Below the pieces are notes generated by a model, which was given only the letters and a program-made list of their open reading frames with translations, was not told the DNA's origin and made no database searches. A DNA stretch of 64,000 bases, taken from Eurosta solidaginis (lineage: Eukaryota; Arthropoda; Insecta; Diptera; Tephritidae). The translations under genes were made by a program, and so were the position numbers. This document shows positions 46,621 through 56,640 of this stretch, piece after piece (the stretch's first letter is position 1; the number at the start of each line of letters is the position of its first letter). The stretch is taken from contig NC_090323.1 of NCBI RefSeq assembly GCF_040869045.1, positions 151,052,426 through 151,116,425 on the forward strand, read 5' to 3'.

Positions 46621-49578
46621 TCAATGTTCGCTGCTGCGCCGTAGCCTTTCAAGACTTCGTAGACACTTCATTATTTCCGCTATTACATCGCACGCCGCTG
46701 ACCATTTTACCTTGCTTTGTAGCATGCATCCAACAATTGTTTCAGGAGTGTAATCCTCTCCAAATATTCTGCACAGTTTGCATCTCGAGCTATAGAACCT
46801 AGGACACTCGAAAAATACATGATAAACATCTTCTACTGTATCGCCGCCGCAGTGATCGCATATGTTGTTAGGCTCGTGATTGAATCGGTGCAAATATTTC
46901 TTAAAGCATCCGTGACCACTCAGAAACTGTGTGAGGTAGAAATCCACCTCGCCGTGCTTTCTAGATATCCATATATTAATATCTGGGATACATCGGTGTG
47001 TCCAACGACCATTTGTTGAGGCATTCCACCTGAGCTGCCAGTTCTGCACGCTTCGCTCTCGTGCTCCGTTACTTGAGCTTTGATCCCGATAAATCGCCGC
47101 TGCTTCTTTTGCTAATATGTCTATAGGACACATTCCTGCGATGATTAGTGCTGCGTCGTCAGAGACAGTTTTAAAGGCGCTACAGACGCGTAGTGCACAC
47201 AGGCGGTAAGTCGACTTTACCCCGCGGAAGTATGATTTATACTCCGTGGCCTGATGCCAAACAGGAGCCCCGTAAAGTATTTGGCTTTTTACAACGCCAG
47301 CCAGAAGTTGACGCCGTCGTTGCTTCGGTCCTCTTGCATTTATCATTTTCCTAGATAATGCTGCTACGGTTTTTGCTACCTTTCCATTGGCATACTCTAA
47401 GTGGGATTTGAATGACAACCTCCTGTCTATCACAACCCCCAAGTATTTTATTGCAGGCAGCGTGTCGATGTCATGGCGGCCGATTCTTATAGTGACCTGC
47501 TCCACCCTTTTCCTACTTGATATGAGTACAGCCTCTGTTTTTTGTTCCGCCAGCTGCAGTCCATTTTTCGTAAGCCACGATTGAACCATCGCTATGCTTG
47601 TATTAGATTTGGCGCATATTTCGTCTAGGTGCTTGGCGGTGATTACCAATGCGATATCGTCCGCGAAGCCGATAATTTTCACCCCATTGGGTACCTTGAG
47701 TCGAAATACTCCGTCGTACATAATATTCCAAAGCAGTGGACCGAGCACGGAGCCTTGAGGAACACCGCCTGTGACGTGAAGCTTTTCTACTCCAGCAGCC
47801 GTTTCATATTCCAGCACTCTACCTTCAAAGTAGCTGCGTATGATCCTACGCAGGTAAAGGAATATGCCTATCTGCTCCAGCGTGTCTAGAATTTTTGCCC
47901 AATTGGCAGTGTTGAAGGCATTTTTTACATCTAAAGTAACGATGAGGCAATATTCCTTAGAGCCTTCGAGCCATCGGGTGCCACTTATGGCTTCTTGGGT
48001 CACTTCCTTCGCCATGTTCACAGCTTGGATGGTGGATCTTCCTTTCCTAAACCCAAACTGGTTATCGGAAATACCACCCACATCTTCAATTTCTTTTTCG
48101 AGTCGATTATAGAGGACTCGCTCAAGAACCTTACCGGCGGAGTCGAGCAGGCAAATGGGCCTGTAGCTAGATGGTTCCGCCGTATTTTTACCAAACTTTG
48201 GCAGCAGGACCAGCTTTTGTCGTTTCCATATTGTAGGAAATGTCCCCTCAGCCAAGCATGCATTAAATAGTTCCGCAAATGTTGGCGTGTTATAAGTGAG
48301 AGCTAGTTTGAGTGCTCTGTTTGGTACCCTGTCTGGGCCAGGAGACTTGCGGTCTTGCAGTCTATTCACCGCTTGAAGGACCTCGACGACGGTAACCTCG
48401 TCAAATGAGTATAGTACGGCGCCTGATGTGGGAGACACTAGCTCCCTTTGCGTGGGAAATAAAGTATCTACCACGTTTCTGAGAAAAGAGGGGCATGTTG
48501 GCATCGCCTCTCCTTTGTGTTTCAATTTCTTAAAAACCAATTTATAAGCTGTGCCCCAAGGGTCATTCTCGACGTCATCGCAAAGCTTGAGAAAGCATTC
48601 GCGCTTACTATCTTTTATTGCTCTCTTAAGTGCGAGTCGCGCTCTTTTGTAGGTAGCTCTGCACTCTAGAAATTCCGGTCTCCCTCTGGCTCGTTGATAG
48701 CGCCTCCTAGCCTGAATACACTCTCTCCTTAGGGAGTGTATGCGCTCGTTCCACCAAAATGTGGAACAATGTTGTTTGCGCTTGGTCCTTCTAGCCATTG
48801 ACGCATCGCATGCTGCTCTAATATCCGCCATTAATTTATTCGCCATGTCGTTAGCACTTCCTCTATGTTCGACTGTTGTCAACATTAGCTTGAATATGTC
48901 GGGGTCGAAAGTATTGATATTCCAACCTCTGTTTTTTAGGGGTGGCTGTATAGTGGGCCGCCCTCCCCCCTCGAGGATGATGTCCACCACAATCGCTGAG
49001 TGATCGCTTTGGGTATAGCAATCACTGATTTTCCACTCAGCCAACCTGTAGAGATTGGCGCTGACAAACGTTATGTCGATTACGGAGCCGAACCCATTTC
49101 TTAAGAAGGTGTTTTGCCCACCCACATTAAGGAGCGCTACATCAAGGCATGCAAATGCTTCGAGCAGAGCCCTCCCTTTGGGAGATGTTCTCTGTGAGCC
49201 CCACTCTATAGCCCATGCATTAAAGTCTCCCGCGATGACGAAACGCTCCCGCAACGTCGCATCCATGGCTATTTTCCCGACGATTTCTTCGAACGCGTCC
49301 AGCGGCGTACTAGGTGGTATATAGCAACTGTAAACGTAAATGCCATCAATCTTACCGCATACGAATCCTCGTTCCTTAAGTATTAATTCCGCATATAAGG
49401 GATTATGTCTGCAGGACCAAATAGCAGTCTTTCTCAATTCGTCTTGTATCCAATTCGCAGTCTTCGCTCTGTATGGCTCACTAAGAAGTGCTAAGTCAAT
49501 CTTCAACTCCAAAACTGTTTGTGCCAGAAGGTCCTGGGCTGCTTCACAATGGTTAAGATTAAGTTGCAATAATCTCAT
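46621..49578 (-). CDS. LINE-1 ORF2: endonuclease-reverse transcriptase
   Basis: 985 codons, uninterrupted. The APE-like endonuclease (1-215) shows LQLNLNHCEAAQD, SEPY, GDFNAWAIEWG, IDITFVS and SDHSAIVVD. RT spans about 420-700 with YRPICLLD, TLDVKNAFNTA, GVPQGSVLGPLLWN and catalytic FADD near residue 637. The C-terminus has a CDHC pair at 907-910 followed by His and Cys (HVFFEC), the zinc motif usual in R1-clade elements. The start codon overlaps the ORF1 stop by four bases (ATGA), suggesting termination-reinitiation coupling. It would nick target DNA and prime reverse transcription. All catalytic motifs look intact. Confidence 0.93.
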   Translation of the reverse strand: MRLLQLNLNHCEAAQDLLAQTVLELKIDLALLSEPYRAKTANWIQDELRKTAIWSCRHNPLYAELILKERGFVCGKIDGIYVYSCYIPPSTPLDAFEEIVGKIAMDATLRERFVIAGDFNAWAIEWGSQRTSPKGRALLEAFACLDVALLNVGGQNTFLRNGFGSVIDITFVSANLYRLAEWKISDCYTQSDHSAIVVDIILEGGGRPTIQPPLKNRGWNINTFDPDIFKLMLTTVEHRGSANDMANKLMADIRAACDASMARRTKRKQHCSTFWWNERIHSLRRECIQARRRYQRARGRPEFLECRATYKRARLALKRAIKDSKRECFLKLCDDVENDPWGTAYKLVFKKLKHKGEAMPTCPSFLRNVVDTLFPTQRELVSPTSGAVLYSFDEVTVVEVLQAVNRLQDRKSPGPDRVPNRALKLALTYNTPTFAELFNACLAEGTFPTIWKRQKLVLLPKFGKNTAEPSSYRPICLLDSAGKVLERVLYNRLEKEIEDVGGISDNQFGFRKGRSTIQAVNMAKEVTQEAISGTRWLEGSKEYCLIVTLDVKNAFNTANWAKILDTLEQIGIFLYLRRIIRSYFEGRVLEYETAAGVEKLHVTGGVPQGSVLGPLLWNIMYDGVFRLKVPNGVKIIGFADDIALVITAKHLDEICAKSNTSIAMVQSWLTKNGLQLAEQKTEAVLISSRKRVEQVTIRIGRHDIDTLPAIKYLGVVIDRRLSFKSHLEYANGKVAKTVAALSRKMINARGPKQRRRQLLAGVVKSQILYGAPVWHQATEYKSYFRGVKSTYRLCALRVCSAFKTVSDDAALIIAGMCPIDILAKEAAAIYRDQSSSNGARERSVQNWQLRWNASTNGRWTHRCIPDINIWISRKHGEVDFYLTQFLSGHGCFKKYLHRFNHEPNNICDHCGGDTVEDVYHVFFECPRFYSSRCKLCRIFGEDYTPETIVGCMLQSKVKWSAACDVIAEIMKCLRSLERLRRSSEH

Positions 49579-50840
49579 AAAGGTCTTTGTTTCTGGACCG
49601 CTTCTTTATATACTGGGCACTTATAGCCACCAGTGTGATGGTCTGTGCAGCTGAGCCCTCTTCTAGCGCACAATAAGCACTTAAGCGCGTTAGTGCATGA
49701 TTTCGCCGCGTGCCCTTGGCCCCCGCACTTAAAGCAAACGCCTTTGAGATTGGATTCGGTGCCGCAGTTTCTTGCTATGTGTCCGAACTCGAGACAGTTA
49801 AAGCATCGTTTCGGCTGAACTTTTGCTCGGACTCGGCATATGACCCATCCGATTCGGACTTTACCACTTCTCGTAAGTTCCCGAACTAACTCGGTGGGTA
49901 AAGACATAGTCGCAGTCTGCGTACCGCCGTACGCTTTGCGCAAGGATCGCACACAAGACGGCTTAGCATTGAAACCTGCAAGCTGTGTGTTCAGCGCCTG
50001 GCAGACCTCTTCAACCGTCGTTACTTCGTCTATATCGCGTATTTCGCACAGAGACTCCTCCTTGAGGGGCTTGATATCGGCTTTCCCTGAGAGAGCTTGT
50101 CCTACAGCTGCTTCAAGTTTTGCAGTGTCATTGTCCGACTGCCTACTGAGTTGGAAGAGGAGTTCTCCTTTAGCAGTCTTGCGGATCTTACGAACCATTG
50201 TGTTCATTTCTCTCAGTGACTCTTCATTTTTAACCGCTTTAAGGATATCCGCGTATGAGCAATCACTTGAGCTTTTGATCAGGATTGCGTCGGGGCGGGC
50301 TGGTTTCTGCTTCGGGCGCTTTTGCTTTTTAACCGTCGACCAAGCTCCTCTTTTTTCTGCTTCTTTCACTAACTCTGTTACTTCCTTCGTTGGTGCGTTT
50401 ACGACTTCTGAGGTCTTTTGCGCGTTCTTCTTCTTCTTTGGTCGCACCTGCGGCGATGGCGTACCCCCGGATGCGCACTCACGGCCACGTTTTGTAGACT
50501 TCTGTTGCACGCTTTGTGCCAGAGATGGGGTAGTCTGTGACTGCTTCACTTCCCAGCAAGAATTACTCGTCTTCTTGAGCGCATCCGTGGCTTGCTCGTA
50601 GGAGATCGCAATAGCCTTGACCAAATCCCGAAGGTTTTGGTTAATGGTGCGTTTTCCACTTCCTACAAACTCCTTCATCTCCTTAATGAGCTTTCCGAGG
50701 CACTGGAAAGCATTTTCGTCGTCTGATCCGCCCTCCGCCACTGACTCTGATTCGCTCAGTCTCTGCCAAGAAGCACTAATGGGTGGAGCGGAACGTGGAG
50801 GCGACTGCGCAAGTCTTGACCTCCTGGCGAATGGGTTCAT
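49575..50840 (-). CDS. LINE-1 ORF1: Gag-like RNA-binding protein
   Basis: 421 codons. N-terminal half has a helical segment (about 50-95) and a very basic Lys/Arg stretch (RPKKKKNAQK and KKQKRPKQKP). A compact region around 200-330 resembles the RNA-recognition part of R1/I ORF1 proteins. The C-terminus has three zinc knuckles: CFNCLEFGHIARNC, CFKCGGQGHAAKSC and a longer Cys/His cluster (CLLCARRG... TDHHTGGYKC). It probably coats LINE RNA. The ATG at 50840 is first in a frame with no earlier in-frame candidate I trust. Confidence 0.9.
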   Translation of the reverse strand: MNPFARRSRLAQSPPRSAPPISASWQRLSESESVAEGGSDDENAFQCLGKLIKEMKEFVGSGKRTINQNLRDLVKAIAISYEQATDALKKTSNSCWEVKQSQTTPSLAQSVQQKSTKRGRECASGGTPSPQVRPKKKKNAQKTSEVVNAPTKEVTELVKEAEKRGAWSTVKKQKRPKQKPARPDAILIKSSSDCSYADILKAVKNEESLREMNTMVRKIRKTAKGELLFQLSRQSDNDTAKLEAAVGQALSGKADIKPLKEESLCEIRDIDEVTTVEEVCQALNTQLAGFNAKPSCVRSLRKAYGGTQTATMSLPTELVRELTRSGKVRIGWVICRVRAKVQPKRCFNCLEFGHIARNCGTESNLKGVCFKCGGQGHAAKSCTNALKCLLCARRGLSCTDHHTGGYKCPVYKEAVQKQRPL

Positions 50841-51006
50841 ACCTGCTGTCTTCGTTTATTTCAACAGGGACAATTGGTGGTGTTCTCATATTGCCCTTCT
50901 TCTTATTCTTTTCAGTTATATTATTATTATGTTATATTTGTACTTATTTTCCATTATATTTATGATTTTAATTTATTTAGTTATATTTTTGGTTATTTGT
51001 TTATTT

Positions 51007-51055
<49 letters not shown>

Positions 51056-51614
51056 TATTATTTTATGGTATATTTTGTTTTTTTTTCCGCTTTATTTTAC
51101 CGAATTTTAGTTGATTTTACTTTATTTTATTTTATTTTATTAATTTACTTTAATTTTTAGGTAATATTAGGTGTTTATCATATTATGGTATGTTATATAT
51201 GCCTCATTTACCCTATAGCTAGAGGCTTTGTTTAATTTAAAAGAGCTTATTTGAAAAGCTCACTTGTGGTGAGAAGCTTCGCGAATATATCTTCGTCTCG
51301 CTTGTGGGGCGAAGGATTGGATACAAAGAGAAGAGAAGGCTCGCTAAACCCACCACACACAGCTGATTATGTGGGTCACAGTTTCGCGCTCTTTTCTTTG
51401 TGTTATATAGGAAAATATAAGATTTTTAAAATATAAGTCGATTCGCTTACCAGTGCAGGTTTGGTCTTTTACCGGGCTGTATACAAAGATACAGCCTATA
51501 CCAACTTACGTTGCACCGATGGAATTTTTTCCTCGCGTGTTTACCACTTTTATTTGGGCTTTTTTGCCGAGCAAAATTTTCGCGTTCACTTCACTTCACT
51601 TCACTTGACACTTG
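50841..51614 (-). promoter_or_regulatory. LINE-1 5' UTR with a 40-base A tract
   Basis: About 770 bases between the 5' boundary and ORF1. On the plus strand 51013-51052 is a pure T run, so the RNA carries 40 As in its leader, followed by further AT-rich simple sequence. The extreme 5' end has TGAAG repeats and a near-palindrome around CTTGACACTTGTCAAG at 51605-51620. An internal promoter is expected for such elements but not identifiable. Confidence 0.5.
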
Positions 51615-54600
51615 TCAAGTTACAGGTAGGATAGCTAATTTGTGTATCGGGCGGCAACAAGACCCATTAGCAGTACGGAGGTGCGCAACACGAACATGAC
51701 CATCTTTACCAGGTACTGTAGATTCGACGCGACCAAGTTTCCAGCGCAAGGGTGGCAAATTGTCGTCGTGAATTATTACTAGGGCTCCAACATTGAGATT
51801 TGGTTCAGGAGTCGTCCACTTGACCCGTAAGCGGAGTTCATTAATGTAGTCTTTGGACCAACGAGGCCAAAATCGTTGTTTAATTGAGGAGATCATCTCG
51901 AAATGATCCAAATTAGATAGATTTTTATGTTCCAGGCAGCGCTCAGGTAAACCACGTAGGGACTCACCAACCAAGAAGTGTCCAGCTGTAAGAGCTCCGA
52001 AATCGTTCGGGTCTGAAGACAACGGCGATAGTGGACGAGAGTTGAGTATAGATTCAATTTCAGCCGCGACAGTACTCAGCTCTTCAAGTGTTAATTTGGT
52101 GTTTGCTAAAGTGCGATTAAGCAAACCCTTTGCGCTTTTTACGGCTGCTTCCCAGAGCCCGCCAAAATGAGGTGACCTGGGAGGAATGAAATGAAAATTA
52201 ATGAAGTCTGATGAACAAAATTTGAAAATTTCTTTTTGTATATCAGGATTAAACAGTAATTGCTTAAGCTCCTTTAGGTGATTGGCTGCTCCGACGAAAT
52301 TCGTGGCGTTATCGTAATATATATCGCATGGCATTTTTCGACGACTACCCATACGTTTAAGTGCATTTAAAAATGCCTTCGTTTACAGGTCCGATACTAC
52401 CTCATATGAACTGCTTTGGTGACCAAGCACACGAATACGGCCAGATACGACTTGTTGGGTGGCTTTCCGCGAATCCGCAAGTATGTGTTGATGGGTCCAC
52501 AGAAGTCAACCCCACAGCGTTCAAATGGACGAGAAGGTGTGAGACGTGTAAGTGGCAGCGGTCCCATAATCTGTTGCAACAGCTTTGGTCTGTAGCGGAC
52601 GCAATGAATACACGAGCGAACAATGCGGCGAGCGACGTCTCTAGCGTTGACTATCCAGAATTGCAGTCGAATTAAGGCTACCAATGCCTTGGGGCCTGCA
52701 TGATAATTTTGCATATGTAAGTAGCGAACCTATTTTGTTACAAATTGCGAGTTGCTGGGTAGTAAGATTGGATGCTTTTGATCGTTCGGTAGATCTGCGC
52801 TGTCAAATCGGCCACCAACCTTAATAAGTTCAAAGCCGCTTGAATTGTCTAAAAATGGTGTTAAATATTTTAAGGTGCCTTTCAATGGCAGATTTTTTCT
52901 TATCAAACGAATGTCGTCGGCGAAGTGCTACTGTTGAATCATCCAAACGATAGAATATAATGCATGCCGCAGCCCTTGAGGTGTTGGCGAAGAAGTCGTT
53001 TGTCTGAACCCTTTTCTGCATATGTCACTGAACCTAAACATCCAAGCAACGAGTCGAAGACAGCGAATGTATGAGCTAACTTCCTCGATGGTTTTTAGGA
53101 TGTCATTTGTTTCTACAATGGCAGCAAACAAGTTTTTCGCTTTTCAGCGTTGACTATGTTAATATCTACGTCGAATTTTTCTCCCTTAGCAGGCCATTTC
53201 GCCACGTCTTCACGCAGGAACCGTGGACCTGAAAACCAGTTCGATGTTTTCAAGTCATCGACAGTGCAGCCGCGAGATACCAAGTCTGCGGGATTTTGTT
53301 GAGTTGGCACGAATCGCCAATGGCCCTTCGCTGTTAACTCCTGTATGTCAGAGACTCTGTTGCCTACAAACGTTGACAATATCACCGAGTGTTGTTGCAG
53401 CCAATGAAGCACTAGTTGCGAATCAGTCCAAAAGAATCCGAAAATTGGTTTCTTTGAAAAAATGTTTTTTACCTTATGGTACAGTTGAGCGAGAAGATGC
53501 GCACCGCAGAGCTCGAGTTTCGGAAGCGATTGTTTTTTGACTGGAGCCACACGTGACTTTGATGTAAGTAAGTGAACAGCAATATTCCCATCGGCATCTT
53601 CGGTGCGCAAATACAATGCGCAACCATATGCTCGAATTGATGCGTCGCAAAAGCCGTGGAGTTGAAGATTGCATGTGTTCGGCTGCAGGCAATAACGAGG
53701 CACCGCAAGCGTTGTTAGCAAACCGAGTGATAACAGACATTTGTTACAAGCTTGCTGCAGGTTTTGTGGAACGGACTCGTCCCAATCGAGCTTTAAAAGC
53801 CACAATTCTTGCAATATGATTTTGGATGTGATCAGAAGTGGTGACAGCAATCCGAGTGGGTCGAAGAGTGACGATGCAGTCGAAAGGATCGTACGTTTTG
53901 TAACCGCAGAATGGACTTGCTTTGGTAAGAAAGCGAATAAAAACATATCACTGTGTTGATTCCATGTTACACCAAGTGTGCTGGTGACGAAGTCTTCTGT
54001 AAAGTTGAGCTCCTTTGAAGTTTGGCATTCTCTGTAGTCTGGGTGGTTGGAGTGCCATTTGGATAAAGGAAAGTTGCCTCGCTTGAGTACAGAAATTACT
54101 TCAGTTTTTACTGTGTTCAAGGCGTCAACGTCGTCAGCTCCACACAACATATCATCCACTAAGAAAAAGACGACTTTACCACATGAGCACCAACTGGAAA
54201 CTCGTGCATGTATTTGTCTGCCAAATAGTGTAGGCTGCGCACTGCAAGGTATGGCGCTGAAGCTGTTCCATATGTGACGGTATTTAGCTTATACGTACGG
54301 AGTTCTACATCTGGCGAAGCTCGCCAAAGAATATAATGGTGTTTACGATCATTATTATTCAAAAGTACTTGCCTATACATCTTTGTGACGTCTGCGGTTA
54401 TGGCGTATCGAAACAAGCGAAAACGTAGCAAAAGTATGTACAGCTCTGTTTGAATTGTTGGTCCAACTAGTATTAAATCATTTAATGATTTTTGCGATGT
54501 CGTCTTACATGAGGCATCGAACACAACACGAAGTTTTGTTGATTCGCTGCTGGGCTTAAAGACACAATGATGTGGTATGAAAAAATGAGATTCATCTAGA

Positions 54601-55217
54601 ATCGGGTTTGTAACAATGGACATGTGGCCGAGAGTTTCGTATTAGACCATAAATGATATGTATTGCGATCGAATCTCAGGCGATTTTAATAGCCGTCTCT
54701 CGACCGACATGAATCGACGACGCGCTGTTTCGAAAGAGTTCCCCAGAGAAGTAGGACTATCTTTGAAAGGCAGACTTACGGTTATGCATCCAGTGGCATC
54801 ATGATAAGTGTTGGCTAAAAAGTGGTCTTCGCAAATGCTGTGCTCCGGTTGAATTTGCTTGTGTGGTGCGTTGACAGATCCGAGTTTCCAAAGCTGCTGT
54901 AATTGGTCGTCGATGGAGTCTTCGCATGACATCAAACAAGTAGATGTATTCGCTTGACGCTCTTGCTGATATCGGCCAGACACGATCCACCCGAACAACG
55001 TTTTTTGTAATGTTGGAAAATTAGCTCCTAACCGGATTTGGCCAACTGCAAGCGCTTCGAAAAATGCCTCTGTCCCAAGCAGGAGATCAATGCGGCGTGG
55101 TTTGAAGAATTCTTCGTCTGCCAAAGTTGTGTTGCGTGGAAGGTTCCATCTCGAAGTATCGATTTCAGCATCCGGTTGGTAGGCGATGTGCGTTGTAATG
55201 CCGAATTGTAGGGACAA
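51615..55217 (-). pseudogene. BEL-2 pol, broken
   Basis: Read right to left. 54642-55217 is the segment between protease and RT (LLLGTEAFFE; TLFGWIVSGR). RT lies in 54159-54623 (VVFDASCKTT; ITADVTKMYRQ) with a frameshift exactly at the catalytic box, which reads LVDD at 54151-54162 in the next frame. 53113-54159 gives DPLGLLSPLL and the RNase H-like GFCDASIRAYG. The integrase zinc and early core are in 52397-52714 (YHAGPKALVAL; CIHCVRYRPK; CGVDFCGP), the rest in 51615-52352 (YYDNATNFVG; FIPPRSPHFGGLWEAA) ending KLAILPVT and a stop within the LINE-1 duplication. Gag and protease are gone. Confidence 0.83.
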
Positions 55218-55229
55218 ATTAAAGTCACC

Positions 55230-55472
55230 ATGTCCCTAGAAGAATGTAAACGCAAGCGCTCCAATATTAAACGAAATATTTCACGTATAAAATCTATTGC
55301 AGAGGCAATTAAAGATACGGATGAAAAGCCAACGAATCTTACTGATACGACAGCATCGATAAGTACGAATTCAAATAACCATTGTTTTAATAGTACCATC
55401 ACAAGCGAAATTGCTGGAAAACTCTTAAACCAAGACCTCCGCCTCCAGGGCCAGCAGTACGCTGCAGCGTAA
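55230..55472 (+). pseudogene. Possible BEL gag N-terminus in opposite orientation
   Basis: An 80-codon plus-strand frame begins LEECKRKRSNIKRNISRIK, like the first helix of BEL/Pao gag proteins, then becomes Thr/Ser/Asn-rich and ends. It is head-to-head with BEL-2 pol 13 bases away. The junction is a small palindrome (AGGGACA...TGTCCCT, 55211-55240). It may be an inverted piece of BEL-2 itself or of another element. Confidence 0.35.
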
Positions 55473-56022
55473 TACAACGAACGCCAAATTAGCACCAAAT
55501 CATCCAGGTCGTAAAAGTCAACACGAAGTTTTATTGCCACCAGGTTCACTCGATCACCTCGGACTAGAGCGCAACAACCACCAACAGTAACAACAACGTT
55601 TGAAACCGGGTGAGTCCGTTCCAACTCGGGGAAATTATATTATGTATTTATATGAAGTGATAAAATTCGTCACTTACAGAATATCGTTTCAAATTTTGTA
55701 ATTCACTCCAAACACACTTAATGAACCTAAAGACATTTTCTGTAACTCGATTCGAAAATACGGTATATGAATTCGGACATTTTGGTGCTCTTAACTCTAT
55801 TGGTTGTGCAATGTAAAACCAGTTCTGTAATCTTGCGAGTAAGAAACATTGTTCTGTAAAGCTTGTGAAAAGTCAATACAATCAAGAAATCGAAAACCAA
55901 AATTATAAAAGTTCGAGTTCTGCGAATTATTTTATTCAAGTCAAGTTACAGAATAGTGTCACCAGTATATATAGTACTTTACATATTTGAATGTGTCAAT
56001 CTGAACCATATTTTTTTTATAT
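55473..56022. other. Unassigned sequence left of Gypsy D
   Basis: AT-rich, no gene. TTATAAAAGTTCGAG near 55907 looks TATA-like. TCAAGTTACAG at about 55943 repeats the core of the LINE-1 target duplication. Part may be Gypsy B LTR or BEL-2 5' sequence. Confidence 0.3.
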
Positions 56023-56627
56023 TGTAACGAATTTACTTGCAAATCCTCTTATTTGCAACCCTCTGCTAAGTTCGTATCGCTAAACTCTTGAATAAATAAC
56101 TCCAATATGTAATAATGCAAAATGGCCTTTATTCAAGTACTTCACAATCACACTTGTACTTTGCAACGAATAGCTTACTTAATAACCAAACTGATTGACA
56201 GCTCAAATGAAACTCTACTATTCAAAATAATACTGCTATAGCTCGCTAGATAGCGCTTAATCCAAATCTCAAATCAAACTGAATTACTTTTTACTCGCTT
56301 GTGCCGCTTTTATAGTTTACGCTGCATACATCTAGGCTCTTCTATTTCCAGAACTTACCAACTATTTCGAGTGTTTATAGTTCTCATATAGTTTCTACTT
56401 GTTTACAATTTTCTACTTTTCAGCGTCTCTCAGATGTATGTGAGTTTGTAGTTTACAGTCTCTCGCACACACATAGGCGTATAAGTAAATGCATCTGTGT
56501 GTGACATCTCTTTCGGCTGCCTTATATATGTGTATACATGATTTGATTATTGGCGTAAATACTGCTTGGCATGGCCTTAGCATCGCCTTAGTGATGGTAT
56601 AGCTTAGTGATGCTAAAATCCGTGACA
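56023..56627 (-). repeat. Gypsy D 3' LTR (left copy)
   Basis: Starts TGTAACGAATTT and ends AATCCGTGACA on the plus strand. Followed by CTGCCCTCCACCT, the complement of the purine tract. Confidence 0.92.
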
Positions 56628-56640
56628 CTGCCCTCCACCT
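56628..56640 (-). promoter_or_regulatory. Gypsy D polypurine tract
   Basis: On the minus strand AGGTGGAGGGCAG abuts the 3' LTR; the same 13 bases precede the Gypsy C LTR at about 27229-27241. Confidence 0.7.

Larger units (their letters stand above)
45731..51614 (-). mobile_element. LINE-1: full-length R1-like non-LTR element, apparently intact
   Basis: TCAAGTTACAGG flanks the element (45718-45729 and 51615-51626), a 12-bp target duplication. Its 3' end carries a 28-base A tract. Two overlapping frames (zinc-knuckle ORF1, endonuclease-RT ORF2) are both open. About 5.9 kb. It inserted over the stop codon end of BEL-2 pol. The R1-like call rests on ORF1 with CCHC fingers, APE endonuclease, FADD in RT and a C-terminal CCHC; the site is not rDNA. 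Confidence 0.9.
45414..55217 (-). mobile_element. BEL-2: BEL/Pao element, 5' end missing, hosting LINE-1
   Basis: A 278-bp LTR on the left, a purine-rich tract, and pol on the minus strand from 51615 to 55217. LINE-1 (45731-51614) sits between the pol stop and the LTR. Gag and protease starts and the 5' LTR are absent; coding ends abruptly near 55217 beside an oppositely oriented fragment. It is a different family from BEL-1, judged by LTR and pol sequence. Confidence 0.75.

Noticed and set aside
49840..50601. 253-codon plus-strand frame
   Set aside because: Antisense shadow of LINE-1 ORF1; Cys/Ser/Phe-rich composition follows from the Lys-rich opposite strand.
50617..51110. Plus-strand frames with long phenylalanine runs and hydrophobic segments
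   Set aside because: Created by the T tract and AT-rich LINE-1 5' UTR; not membrane proteins.
55028..55624. 198-codon minus-strand frame with hydrophobic stretches
   Set aside because: It overlaps BEL-2 pol in another frame and the complement of the plus-strand gag-like piece; looks like a shadow.
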